From: Fibrobacterota bacterium
GTDB taxonomy: Bacteria; Fibrobacterota; Chitinivibrionia; Chitinivibrionales; Chitinispirillaceae
Length of the DNA stretch: 64,000 nt
Reading direction: 5' to 3'
Assembly: GCA_023412475.1 (NCBI GenBank)
Contig: JAEYNR010000009.1
Location: 24,465 to 88,464, forward strand
Shown here: positions 1 to 9,104 of the stretch, piece after piece
Layout of the letters: each line of letters opens with the position of its first letter
Position numbering within the stretch: the stretch's first letter is position 1
Position numbers and translations under genes: made by a program
Notes under the pieces: generated by a model
Told to the model about the DNA's origin: nothing
What the model saw: the letters and a program-made list of their open reading frames with translations, nothing else
The model's database searches: none

Positions 1-540
1 TCCAACAAAAGTCGCAAGCTGTTCTGGTGTATATCTGCAGGATTCATACTCGGCTGTCCAGTTTGGTTCATTCTGTGCAGAAATCCATTTGAGATCTACT
101 CCTTTGGACTGCAGGTCTTTAACATAAGAAACAAGGCGATCAGCCCAGTCCTGATAACGGGAAGACAGCAAGCTTCCACCATCATTTACACTATTATTAT
201 CTTTCCATTCACCTGGTGGAGACCAGGGAGCAGCCCATATTGAGGCACCCAATGCCTGAGCTTTTTTGGCAATGTCTATTTCACCAGAACCGGTTGTCCC
301 ATTTGGAGCAATTCTCATTCTAACCAGAGTCAATCCGCACCCATCTGTCTGAGAGAAAAGCCCTGTTATCAGCTCATCTTTAAGTCCACCAGCCCATGCA
401 GTCGAACCGCCGAAACCAGATATGTGCTGCTGCACGTCTTCAAACTGGACAGTGCAATCGCCTGCACTTAGCCGGGTTGCATACCCAATAAAGAATATTG
501 CCAATCCGTAAACAATCATGTTCCTACTGATGAATCTCAT
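1..540 (-). CDS. GH30 family endoxylanase/glucuronoxylanase, 3' end outside window
   Basis: The first 180 codons are present; the gene runs off the left edge. Residues 1-26 form a signal peptide ending near LSAGD. The mature part starts with the GH30 hallmark FGGSTAW, continues through VRMRIAPNG and a WAAPWSPP segment, and contains QNEPN at residues 156-160. Glu158 there is the expected acid/base residue of GH30; the nucleophile Glu would lie beyond the edge. GH30 subfamily 8 enzymes cut glucuronoxylan, and the three neighbouring xylanolytic genes fit this, but the subfamily is inferred. The start is the ATG ending at 540. A palindrome TGTTCCA-N5-TGGAACA lies 90 bp upstream, a possible operator. 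Confidence 0.9.
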   Translation of the reverse strand, partial: MRFISRNMIVYGLAIFFIGYATRLSAGDCTVQFEDVQQHISGFGGSTAWAGGLKDELITGLFSQTDGCGLTLVRMRIAPNGTTGSGEIDIAKKAQALGASIWAAPWSPPGEWKDNNSVNDGGSLLSSRYQDWADRLVSYVKDLQSKGVDLKWISAQNEPNWTAEYESCRYTPEQLATFVG

Positions 541-629
541 TTTTTTAATCCTTATTCAAACTGGTGACATTTATAAAATAAGGATTTATTAAGTGATTTT
601 CGGAAAATTCAGAAGATTCGGGACAAAAT

Positions 630-650
630 ATGTTCCACAAAATGGAACAT
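630..650. promoter_or_regulatory. Operator-like palindrome upstream of the GH30 gene
   Basis: A perfect inverted repeat, ATGTTCCA-N5-TGGAACAT, sits 90 bp upstream of the GH30 start and just beyond the end of the next gene. Its outer half-sites, TGTTC-N9-GAACA, recur with the same spacing at 7610-7628, upstream of the GH43 gene that starts at 7502. The repetition suggests a shared transcription factor site. It is too compact and lacks the T-run of a terminator, although it could also form a short hairpin. Confidence 0.5.
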
Positions 651-657
651 CACCATA

Positions 658-2436
658 TCAGTTCCTGTGAAGTATTTTTGTACTATTAATAAGTACTCCG
701 TTTTCCTTAAGTCCAACCACATAGATTCCACCTGGTAAACCGAGAGGCTGAAGATTCCAGGTGTGCTCATTTGAGCCGGATTGCAGCTTCCTTTTGCTGA
801 TAACATTTCCTGAAAGATCAAACAAATCTACTGACAGCCGACTATTGGGATAAGATCCGAATCGGATTTGCAAAGATGATTTCTGGTACCGGACATTTGG
901 TCTTAAATTGATCTTTGGAATCACTGAAGAAGAAAATGAGGTTGCAGGGACCTGCTTAATTTTAATATTATCCAGATATATTGTACCGGTTGCTCCGCCA
1001 AGGTTAAAGCTTATTCGTCCACTTGAATCTGTGGGCTGCTCCATTTTAAAAATAAGACTGTAAGGACTTTTGGTATTGTTAAGATTGAATGATTCGGGAG
1101 CTTTAAGATAACCGGTCCATGGATCATTTTCCATTTCTATGTTTAATTCCAGATCCCTGTTGGACGCCGCATAAGCCTCGAAAGATAGTTCGTAAGATTT
1201 GTCCTTTTCGAGAATAATTCCTGCCTGCACAAGTTGAATGTCGTGATTATTTTCTCCAATGCTTGAGATTGTTGCCCTGTATTCTCCGTTAATTACATCA
1301 CCTGTTGCACTCCCATCCCATGTATTAAGAGTCCAGCCGGCTTTAGAGGCATCAAAGCTTCCATTGTAAACAGTATCTCTATAAGGAGGGATTGCAACTC
1401 CGTCAAACCCGATTCCATCAAAAGGCACAACAATAACTTTGCTGTTATGATTATCTCCACCCTTGTCATCTACCTTTTCGCAACTAATTACCGAGAAGGT
1501 CCAGTGTGTAACATGACCATTTTCAATGCAAACTCCCGGACGTTCGATTTTTGTCCAATGATTTACAGTTCCATCAGTATAACGTAGAAAATCGGATCTT
1601 GGGTCAAAAGCCAGGCCTTCATTTGTCCAGTTACTTATACCATCTTTTGATCTGAGATGATAAGCTTTTTTATCACTCCAGGAGTTAACCACAACATGAT
1701 AATACCCGCCACTGTACCATAAGACCGGATCCTCAAGATTAGGTGCAAGACCGCTGTAAATAGAATTACACCTGATTTTATAAGGGCCGGTAAGATTTTC
1801 ACTGGTCATTATCTGTCCATGACGTTCAATCATCATGAATTTTCCATCATCCGGACGGATTATTATGCTCAGATTAGCAATTTCACTGGGGTTGTTAAAC
1901 CCGTTAGCATCGATTGAAAGCAAACCAGCAAAACTCCAAGGCCCATCAAGTGTTGGTGCTGTGAAAAAATCTCTACGACCGACATCACTGATAACAGAGG
2001 CATAGGTTCCATCTTTAAGCTGTAATATTGTCAGGTTATGACCTTTTCCTTGAGAATGGTTTGGCCATGTCAATCCTTTGTCAACGTATGGTCCCATTAC
2101 AGAATCACTTACTGCATGAACTCCCAGAGATCCCATCCATGCCCAGTGGCCACCACTTTGATCCCATCGGCTCGCAAACATATGATACTTTCCATCAGGC
2201 CCTTTAATTATAGGACCATCCCAATAGGTGTGTGATCTATTAGTTGTATCCTCTAAACCATTACCAATATCCCGTGGACCCACAGAAGTACAACCCCATT
2301 TGTCTGTGCGCAACGGTTTAACTATTGGCATCGGTTGAAAAAAATCGATCAGTGTCTGGGCTGAGATGATGTTAGCAAGTGCAATACAGATTAAAAAAGG
2401 AACTATTCTGAAACTGAAATGATATTTTGTTACCAT
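658..2436 (-). CDS. Secreted GH43-like five-bladed propeller glycosidase with CBM4/9-like and sorting modules
   Basis: A 592-residue exported protein with a signal peptide at about 1-26 (ending SAQ). Residues 28-350 look like a five-bladed beta-propeller of the GH43/GH62/GH117 superfamily, with repeated blades such as YWDGPIIKGPDGKYHMF and LEDPVLWYSGGYYHVVV. I cannot assign a family or substrate. Residues 355-495 are a CBM4/9-like carbohydrate-binding sandwich (NGSFDASKAGW to IYLDNIKI). Residues 515-592 resemble a Por-type C-terminal sorting module (LFDLSGNVI, LPGGIYVV). The same CBM and tail types occur in the next two genes, so the three probably act together on the cell surface or outside the cell. 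It is 36 bp downstream of the GH43 gene at 2473-5016, probably in one operon. Confidence 0.75.
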   Translation of the reverse strand: MVTKYHFSFRIVPFLICIALANIISAQTLIDFFQPMPIVKPLRTDKWGCTSVGPRDIGNGLEDTTNRSHTYWDGPIIKGPDGKYHMFASRWDQSGGHWAWMGSLGVHAVSDSVMGPYVDKGLTWPNHSQGKGHNLTILQLKDGTYASVISDVGRRDFFTAPTLDGPWSFAGLLSIDANGFNNPSEIANLSIIIRPDDGKFMMIERHGQIMTSENLTGPYKIRCNSIYSGLAPNLEDPVLWYSGGYYHVVVNSWSDKKAYHLRSKDGISNWTNEGLAFDPRSDFLRYTDGTVNHWTKIERPGVCIENGHVTHWTFSVISCEKVDDKGGDNHNSKVIVVPFDGIGFDGVAIPPYRDTVYNGSFDASKAGWTLNTWDGSATGDVINGEYRATISSIGENNHDIQLVQAGIILEKDKSYELSFEAYAASNRDLELNIEMENDPWTGYLKAPESFNLNNTKSPYSLIFKMEQPTDSSGRISFNLGGATGTIYLDNIKIKQVPATSFSSSVIPKINLRPNVRYQKSSLQIRFGSYPNSRLSVDLFDLSGNVISKRKLQSGSNEHTWNLQPLGLPGGIYVVGLKENGVLINSTKILHRN

Positions 2437-2472
2437 TGGATTATTATCTCTTTCTTGTATACTGCTTTGAAA

Positions 2473-5016
2473 TTATCTTGTCAGTACAATCCCGGATTTG
2501 AAATCGATGTTACCCAGTTTAACCTTTAAAACATAGTAACCTTCCGCTAGCCCTGTACTATTAATGTTAATTTTACCAACATTACCGGAACCAGTTTTAA
2601 GCCTTGTTTTCAGTACGACCTTACCTTTTAGATCGTAAAGAACTGCAATGGCATCACTGTGCTTATCAGCATTAACATTTACTATTATGTTTGTGCCCAT
2701 TTTGCACACATTTACCTTTTTAAATTCTCTGTTCTTAAAAGATCCCGACACACCTGTTGTTGTTATTTCAAAAAGTGAAACATTGTCGATATAAACAGAT
2801 GATTCATTAGTTCCAGCACTGAATTCAACTCTACAATTATTATAAGTTTCCTCATCCATGGTGAAATCAAGCGAGAATGCTTGTTTTGATGTTGTAAGGT
2901 TGACCGTTTTTTCTCCATCGGCAATATTGCTTATAAATGAAGTCCATGGTTCTTCAGGCATTCCAACATTAACATCCAATTCACGGTTTGCTGACGCATA
3001 AGCATCGTAGATCAGGCGATACGTTTTCCCCTGCTCCAGCAATATCCCCTCCTGGACTACCTGTATGTCATGGTATTTATCTGCCACACTGTTGACAGTA
3101 ATCCGGTATTCCCCATCCACTACACTTCCAGTGCCACTTCCGCTCCAGTTATTGAAAGCCCAGGCATCGGTCCCTGATGAAAAATTACCATTTACGACAA
3201 GATCTTCTTTGCCGTCTTTTGTAATAAAATTAGCTATAACAGACTTCATGGAATTCATGGTGACAGTTAATGGATTCTTATCTCCCGAGGCATCACCACT
3301 CCAGTTTTTGAAAACCCAGCCATCTTCAGGTTTTGCAGTGAGTTTAACCTCTGTGTCATCTTCATAAGCTGTGCTATCAGGCGAAAGACTTACTGTTCCC
3401 CGACCAATAGTTTTTACCGAAAGTCTGAATCCTTTAGACGATTCATCAATTCTCATTACATCGGTATGGGAACTTCCAATCTCAAACCAGTCAAAATCAG
3501 CATGCCCACCAGAGCTTTTCGTTGCATAATTAAACAAACCGAACCTGTATCCGACAAAGTGTTTAAGATCATAGGTCATCTGTAAGGTAGTTCCGATTGG
3601 AAGCCAGCTAAGGCTATCAAGGCTGTAGAAAAATTTCGCCCTATCGGTGCGATTGGTGAAATCCATATCAATACGCAGGTAAACTCTATCCTTACTGATC
3701 GGGACACTTGCCTCTTCTTTGGGATTACTGGATTTGGCACTGATCATCACAACCGAAAGACTTGATCCGGATTTTTTGACACCCACATATCCGTATTCAT
3801 ACTGGAGCGCACACAACCCTGCCACATCACCATCCTTTAATCCCGATACATCTACAGCAGTGCGTCCGGAACACTTAGGTCCAAAACTACGTTGTGTCAA
3901 TGCATTTCTTACTTGTACCAACTGTGCGTCAGTACGACTGGTTTTAATACGGTAAAAACCAGGACGTTCTGACAATGACCAGTTGGTGTTGTCAGGGTTA
4001 TGGTTCCATTGCCATTCCAGCTTCATGTCAGAAGAGCTGAAATCATCACTTGTAACAATTCCAGTTGTCCCCAAAGCAGTATTTACAGGTATGTCGATTG
4101 CATTCGGGGAAACACCACCGTTAAACACAGGCCAGTCATTTTCCCAGGTTACCGGCATTATCCAGGGGCACCGGCCAACAGAACCGTTGTCCTGAAAAAG
4201 ATATCCCCACCACGAACCATCTTCAGCCTGCACGACACTTCCCTGTGCTACACCTTTACTGCTGTGCGCAACTTTTCCTTCATATTTGCCGTCAATTGTG
4301 CGGCTGCGATAAACCAGAACCGTACGTCCATCGTAGCCCTGTCTTGGCCAACAAATCAGAAAGACATAATACCACTCATTGATTTTTTCTATATGAGCAC
4401 CTTCGGCATTGACAATAATATCTCCAACCATCCCGTGGGCATTTGAAATGAGAATTTTGTTAAGTCCGCCTGCTTTCAATGCTGTCATTTCTGAATTTAG
4501 TTCCAAAATACGGATATCACCACCTCCGTAAACGATGTAGTTACGCCCGTCATCGTCCATAAAAAGAGAGGGATCGTGATATGCGGAAGAAAACGTGACC
4601 TCTTTCCAGGGTCCGGTTTCTACATTTACGGTAGAGTAGAGGTGAGTTCTGCCTGAGGTATATGAGAATGTCAGAACATAAAAAGTACCATCCTTGTGCC
4701 TGATACTGCTGGCCCAGGATCCCTTGCTGTAGGCATCCTTTCCATTCTCCAGGTTCATCTGATCGTTATTAATAAGAGTTGAGTAGGCATAGCCAACAGT
4801 ACGCCAATTGACCAGGTCTGTAGACTTCATGATCGGTACACCTGGAGCAAAGTGCATAGTAGTATGGCTCATATAGTAATCACTGCCAACACGGATTATG
4901 GAAGGGTCGGGAATATCAGCCCATATCACAGGGTTCTGAACCGTTTCGGCAAATGAAACCAAAACCCCAAAGAGGACGACTAATAATACTGCTGGCCTTA
5001 AACACTTTTGATTCAT
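2473..5016 (-). CDS. Secreted GH43 xylosidase/arabinofuranosidase, multimodular
   Basis: An 847-residue protein: signal peptide 1-24; GH43 catalytic propeller about 25-315; a beta-sandwich typical of GH43 xylosidase C-termini about 325-512; an InlB-type repeat about 530-597 (AKPEDGWVFKNWSG); CBM4/9-like domain about 605-750; Por-type sorting-like tail about 765-847. The GH43 triad is visible: Asp37 in ADIPDPS (base), Asp148 in HDPS, and Glu205 in EGAH (acid). This makes a xylan- or arabinoxylan-side-chain activity likely, with the exact specificity unknown. It lies between two related enzymes. The start ATG at 5016 precedes a clean signal peptide. Confidence 0.88.
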   Translation of the reverse strand: MNQKCLRPAVLLVVLFGVLVSFAETVQNPVIWADIPDPSIIRVGSDYYMSHTTMHFAPGVPIMKSTDLVNWRTVGYAYSTLINNDQMNLENGKDAYSKGSWASSIRHKDGTFYVLTFSYTSGRTHLYSTVNVETGPWKEVTFSSAYHDPSLFMDDDGRNYIVYGGGDIRILELNSEMTALKAGGLNKILISNAHGMVGDIIVNAEGAHIEKINEWYYVFLICWPRQGYDGRTVLVYRSRTIDGKYEGKVAHSSKGVAQGSVVQAEDGSWWGYLFQDNGSVGRCPWIMPVTWENDWPVFNGGVSPNAIDIPVNTALGTTGIVTSDDFSSSDMKLEWQWNHNPDNTNWSLSERPGFYRIKTSRTDAQLVQVRNALTQRSFGPKCSGRTAVDVSGLKDGDVAGLCALQYEYGYVGVKKSGSSLSVVMISAKSSNPKEEASVPISKDRVYLRIDMDFTNRTDRAKFFYSLDSLSWLPIGTTLQMTYDLKHFVGYRFGLFNYATKSSGGHADFDWFEIGSSHTDVMRIDESSKGFRLSVKTIGRGTVSLSPDSTAYEDDTEVKLTAKPEDGWVFKNWSGDASGDKNPLTVTMNSMKSVIANFITKDGKEDLVVNGNFSSGTDAWAFNNWSGSGTGSVVDGEYRITVNSVADKYHDIQVVQEGILLEQGKTYRLIYDAYASANRELDVNVGMPEEPWTSFISNIADGEKTVNLTTSKQAFSLDFTMDEETYNNCRVEFSAGTNESSVYIDNVSLFEITTTGVSGSFKNREFKKVNVCKMGTNIIVNVNADKHSDAIAVLYDLKGKVVLKTRLKTGSGNVGKININSTGLAEGYYVLKVKLGNIDFKSGIVLTR

Positions 5017-5201
5017 AATTTCTTACCTTATGAAATTGAATAATTTTTCTTACAGCTTCAGCAGGAGATTTTCTGCTGATCATTCAAGTTTCTGTTTATA
5101 TAAAACTCTGTACTTTCAGTGTAACAATGCCCCTGAGGTCTACCAGCCAGGTAGAAACCTTTGAAATTAAGCTTGCTACTTTTAATGACAGATAACGTTA
5201 A

Positions 5202-7502
5202 TTATTTTGAGAAAATCATATCAGAGATACCAATAACTGTCCCTCTGCTGAAAATTTTAACTATATAATAACCTTTAGAAATATTCGATAGCTTAAAGCT
5301 GCCTGTGTTTATTTGAGCGGCCCGGGCATTTATTTTCTCGTTTTTCACCATTTTTCCCCTCAAGTCAAAAATTCTCAGAAACGCCTCACCACTTCTATCA
5401 GGTATAAAGCTTATCTGCAATGCTGAATTACTACATTTTACTTGCATTTTTGATGATAACTGACCCGTTATTTTTCTAAAAACTGTTTCAGATGGATCGA
5501 AAACTTTGACTGATACATTATCGATAATAACAGAAGAGGAGCTGTTGCCAACGTTAAAACCTAAGCGGGCATTGACATCAGTTGTACTTTCCATTTTAAA
5601 TACAAAAGAGAATTTCTGTTTTGTATCGGTAATGCTGAAGTCCTGAATTTTACTCAGATAGCTTGTCCATGGATCATCGGCCATTTCCAGATTGACCTCC
5701 ATAGTTCTGTCAGATGTAGCATTAGCATCAAAAGAGACCTCATAAGATATCCCTTTCTCCAGAAAAATTCCAGTCTGAACAAGTTGAATATCATGATTAT
5801 TATCAGCTATGTCTGAGATTGAGATATTGTATTGATCATTGACTACGCTTCCAGTTGCACTGCCGCTCCAGACATTAAGTGTCCAGTTATCATCAGCAGA
5901 ACTGAAATCTCCATTAAAAACCAGATTACCATCTATGGTGATGCGTTTAAAATGCGCTGTTACAGCCTTATCAGCATCCATGATGATTGTTAAAGGATTC
6001 TGATTTCCACTTATTCCTTCCCCACTCCATTCACTAAATTCCCAGCCTTGCTGAGGTTCTGCTGTCAGTTTAACCTCTGCACCTTCTGAGAAACTGGTTC
6101 CTGACGGGGAACGGTTTACGGTTCCCCGTCCGGACGTCTGCACAGACAAGCGGTAACCGAAAGAACCTTCGAAAATGTACCAGTTGAGGCGGAACGGTTC
6201 CCCTGATCCTTTGAAAACCAGGAAAAGATCATTTACGCCACTGCATTCACTTACATCACACTGGAAGTTCTGCCATTTGTCCCATCCGCCAGTGCCACTG
6301 ATATTACAGGTACCCACAAGCGTTCCGGTTTGACTTCCCAGACGCAGCTCAATCGAGCCTCCAGAAGACCCGCTTGCTGCCCGCACTTCAAATAAATTGG
6401 CACTTTCGCCAAAATCGACGCTCTTTACTTTGATATAATCTCCACTGGATATGGAGGTGACCATCATCCCGCCCTCGCTACAAGCCTCTGTTTCAATACC
6501 GGATTCCCAGCAGATGGTTTCTGCCTGAATCGTATCGTAAGGATCGAGATTTGCAACCGGTGCAGGACCATTTTTTGACATATTTATGGTTGGAAAAGTA
6601 CCATCAGCATTGTACTTAAATTGCTCCACACACACAGAACGTTTAAAACCGCCTCCTCCAGGTAATGCAGCATTGTGATAAAAGAGATAGGAATTTCCCT
6701 TGAAATCAATTACTCCCGGATGATTTGTAAAACTCCCTCCCTGAGTAGGCATTATTACGCCCCCATATTTCCAGGGACCGGTGGGGCCGCTACTTGTAGA
6801 ATAGGCAATATGTTCTGATATGGGCCCGCCTGCAAAAACCATGTAGTATTTATTGTCACGTTTGTAGAACCAGGGGCCTTCTTCATAAGAAGTAGCTCTC
6901 TCAGTATTGGAACGTCTGCCGAAACTTTCAACTGTAAGATTAATCTCTTCAACTTTACCAGAATAGGAAATCATGTCTTCGTTTAATTTGACATATTTGA
7001 GATACGGATTTCCCCAATAAAGATATGCCTGGTCGTCATCATCAATGAATACTGTTGGATCTATATCTCCTGAGCCACCTTTGATCAGTGGTTCTCTCAG
7101 AGGATCGGTAAAGGGACCAAAAGGACTGTCTGAAACCAGAACTCCAATCCCTTTCATATGTATAGGACAATACAGATAATACTTTCCATTACGATAAATA
7201 CACTGTGGAGCCCAGCCACCGTTAGTACCCGTCCAACTAAATGACTTCAATGATGCCACTGTGCCGTGATCAGTCCAGTTAACCATATCTGAAGATGAAA
7301 AGCAACTCCAATCTTTCATTGTGAAGAAATTGTCTTCAAGTACATCTTCATCATGGCTGGAGTAAACGTAAACCTTATCATTATGTACCATCGGAGCGGG
7401 GTCTGCAGTATAAATTGTTTGTACAATTGGATTATCAGCCCAAATTGTTTTAAAAATGAAAATTGCAGCGAGAAATAACAGCATCCCTTTTTTATTCTGC
7501 AT
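5202..7502 (-). CDS. Secreted GH43 enzyme with CBM6, InlB-type repeat, CBM4/9-like and sorting modules
   Basis: A 766-residue protein: signal peptide 1-22; GH43 domain about 25-318 with Asp34 (TADPAP), Asp148 (GDIDPT) and a Glu in YEEGPW (207/208) as the likely triad; CBM6 about 323-447 (IQAE start, FRLNWYIFE end); InlB-type repeat about 450-518; CBM4/9-like about 525-667; Por-type tail about 688-766 (IFDLRGKMV, ISKGYYIVKI). Beta-xylosidase or arabinofuranosidase is likely, since CBM6 commonly binds xylan. It differs from the 2473-5016 enzyme by having CBM6 in place of the GH43-type sandwich. The site TGTTC-N9-GAACA lies 108 bp upstream. Shine-Dalgarno AAAGGA precedes the ATG. Confidence 0.88.
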   Translation of the reverse strand: MQNKKGMLLFLAAIFIFKTIWADNPIVQTIYTADPAPMVHNDKVYVYSSHDEDVLEDNFFTMKDWSCFSSSDMVNWTDHGTVASLKSFSWTGTNGGWAPQCIYRNGKYYLYCPIHMKGIGVLVSDSPFGPFTDPLREPLIKGGSGDIDPTVFIDDDDQAYLYWGNPYLKYVKLNEDMISYSGKVEEINLTVESFGRRSNTERATSYEEGPWFYKRDNKYYMVFAGGPISEHIAYSTSSGPTGPWKYGGVIMPTQGGSFTNHPGVIDFKGNSYLFYHNAALPGGGGFKRSVCVEQFKYNADGTFPTINMSKNGPAPVANLDPYDTIQAETICWESGIETEACSEGGMMVTSISSGDYIKVKSVDFGESANLFEVRAASGSSGGSIELRLGSQTGTLVGTCNISGTGGWDKWQNFQCDVSECSGVNDLFLVFKGSGEPFRLNWYIFEGSFGYRLSVQTSGRGTVNRSPSGTSFSEGAEVKLTAEPQQGWEFSEWSGEGISGNQNPLTIIMDADKAVTAHFKRITIDGNLVFNGDFSSADDNWTLNVWSGSATGSVVNDQYNISISDIADNNHDIQLVQTGIFLEKGISYEVSFDANATSDRTMEVNLEMADDPWTSYLSKIQDFSITDTKQKFSFVFKMESTTDVNARLGFNVGNSSSSVIIDNVSVKVFDPSETVFRKITGQLSSKMQVKCSNSALQISFIPDRSGEAFLRIFDLRGKMVKNEKINARAAQINTGSFKLSNISKGYYIVKIFSRGTVIGISDMIFSK

Positions 7503-7609
7503 TTCCTGATCCTTTCAGACTACAACGAAATCATGATTATTATTCAGATAATAACATAAGAAATAACAATTTGAATTGGTGCAGATTTGAACTATAGAGG
7601 TGTAAAAAG

Positions 7610-7628
7610 TGTTCTATATTCTGGAACA
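7610..7628. promoter_or_regulatory. Operator-like TGTTC-N9-GAACA upstream of the GH43 gene
   Basis: A 19-bp site with 5-bp inverted arms separated by 9 bp, 108 bp upstream of the GH43 start at 7502. Arms and spacing match the site at 630-650 upstream of the GH30 gene. Shared use by a regulator of the xylan locus is inferred. The rest of 7503-7945 is AT-rich and holds a dispersed-repeat copy at 7811-7853. Confidence 0.45.
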
Positions 7629-7810
7629 TATACATTTATTAATTGTTATTCTATAACCACTTAGCTGTCTAATCGGGGAACAACAGGGATAATATCAACA
7701 CAACTTCGTTACTCTTACTCAATTATGGTCAATGTCCTCCTGTTGCAAGCGATCCACGTTGGAGAAGCAAATCCCCCGGTGGAAAGCGCCCCCTTAAAAG
7801 GAGAATTTTG

Positions 7811-7853
7811 AAAACAAAGATAAGAGTGTTTTAAGGTAACTAAAGTTTATTGC
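7811..7853 (+). repeat. Dispersed intergenic repeat, copy A
   Basis: Contains GATAAGAGTGTTTTAAGG then TAACTAAAG, matching the core also seen at about 12919, 33685, 36274, 37861, 62034 and, inverted, at 57009 and 63552. It lies between the GH43 gene and the YihY-family gene, next to a C-rich and A-rich stretch (CCCCCTTAAAAGGAG) of its own. Confidence 0.55.
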
Positions 7854-7945
7854 AAAGAATTTCAGGGATGGATTAAACTTTGCATTTTCATTTTTCCAGG
7901 AAGACAACCTGAAACCAATATTTATTTATCGAATAAGGATTTGCA

Positions 7946-8914
7946 ATGGCAAAAGGCACCCATCCTAATGAAGATGCACATGGACGATTGGCAAAGACTC
8001 CTTCAGAAATACCCAAACGCGGATGGTTCGATATTGTTAAGCGAGTTTTCCGGGAAATCTCTGATGACAATGTCAGTATTATTTCTGCAGGAGTTGCCTT
8101 TTATGCTTTTTTAGCAATTTTTCCGGCTATTGCAGCAATTATTTCCATTTATGGACTGGTTGTAGATCCTCAGACTGTACAACAACAGCTCTCATCTGTA
8201 ACCGAAGTATTACCCGAGCAGGCCTCCCGACTGATGCGTTCACAATTGGGTGAGATTGTCAAAGGGTCATCCACTGCACTTGGCTGGGGATTGTTTTTGA
8301 GCGTATTGTTGAGCCTCTGGAGTGCCAACCGGGGAACCAGTGCACTTTTTGAGGGTCTTAATGTTGTCTACGATGAAAAAAACAGGCGTGGTTTTATCAA
8401 AAACACTGCTCTCTCTCTGTTATTTACTTTGTTGGGAGTGATAGTAGCTATTATAAGTATTGCGCTGGTGATTGCTTTGCCTGCACTTGCTGGAGGCCTG
8501 GGGGTTTCCGGTGTTTTTATGGCAACGCTCATGTGGTCAAGGTGGGTTCTTTTGGCTGGATTAATCATGCTGAGTCTTGCAGCACTTTACCGTTTCGCTC
8601 CAGACCGAAAAGATCCCAAATGGCAATGGGTAAGCTGGGGTTCGGCTCTTGCAACCATTCTCTGGATTGGAGGTTCTTTAGTCTTTTCGTATTATGTGGA
8701 TAATTTTGGCAATTACAATGCGACCTACGGCTCACTGGCAGCAGTGGTGATACTTCTTTTCTGGCTCTACCTTTCGAGCTTTGTCATTCTTATCGGAGCG
8801 GAATTTAATTCGGAGATTGAACATCAGACCAGTGTAGATACCACCACCGGCAAGCCGAATCCCATGGGTAAACGCGGAGCTCATCAGGCAGATGATCTGG
8901 GTGAGGCAGCATGA
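7946..8914 (+). CDS. YihY/BrkB-family inner membrane protein
   Basis: A 322-residue integral membrane protein. The cytoplasmic N-terminus is followed by the family signature DDNVSIISAGVAFYAFLAIFPA at about 38-60 and five further hydrophobic segments. The late ATYGSLAAVVILLFWLY and IGAEFNSEIE motifs are typical of the YihY/BrkB (formerly RNase BN) family. The family function is unsettled: transport and envelope roles have been proposed, and the old RNase BN name is wrong for it. The hydrophilic tail (about 290-322) is probably cytoplasmic. The gene is monocistronic and converges with the end of the flagellar operon. The start ATG has AAGGA upstream. Confidence 0.9.
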   Translation: MAKGTHPNEDAHGRLAKTPSEIPKRGWFDIVKRVFREISDDNVSIISAGVAFYAFLAIFPAIAAIISIYGLVVDPQTVQQQLSSVTEVLPEQASRLMRSQLGEIVKGSSTALGWGLFLSVLLSLWSANRGTSALFEGLNVVYDEKNRRGFIKNTALSLLFTLLGVIVAIISIALVIALPALAGGLGVSGVFMATLMWSRWVLLAGLIMLSLAALYRFAPDRKDPKWQWVSWGSALATILWIGGSLVFSYYVDNFGNYNATYGSLAAVVILLFWLYLSSFVILIGAEFNSEIEHQTSVDTTTGKPNPMGKRGAHQADDLGEAA

Positions 8915-9068
8915 GAATTATCTCAACAAGTGATTTAGATTAATTGAAGGTCGACAAAATGATTTCATATATTCCGGAAGATTAACAGCGAATCAGCAAC
9001 AAGCTGTTGGAGCAACAGTATTGGCAATTATTGTTCGATTTTTAAGAAGATAATCGCAACAACTGTCG

Positions 9069-9089
9069 GGGCAACCATAGTGGTTGCCC
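9069..9089. terminator. Hairpin between convergent yihY-like gene and flhB
   Basis: Perfect inverted repeat GGGCAACCA-TAG-TGGTTGCCC in the 190-bp gap between two converging genes. The stem is strong, but there is no T-run on either side, so it may serve as a bidirectional transcript end or be a REP-like element. A related, imperfect GTTGGAGCAACAG stretch lies about 50 bp to the left. Confidence 0.45.
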
Positions 9090-9104
9090 TCCCCCAACAT
9101 TCTT

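Noticed and set aside
4000..4446. 148-residue plus-strand ORF inside the GH43 gene
   Set aside because: It is antisense to a well-supported GH43 coding region and has no protein-like motifs.
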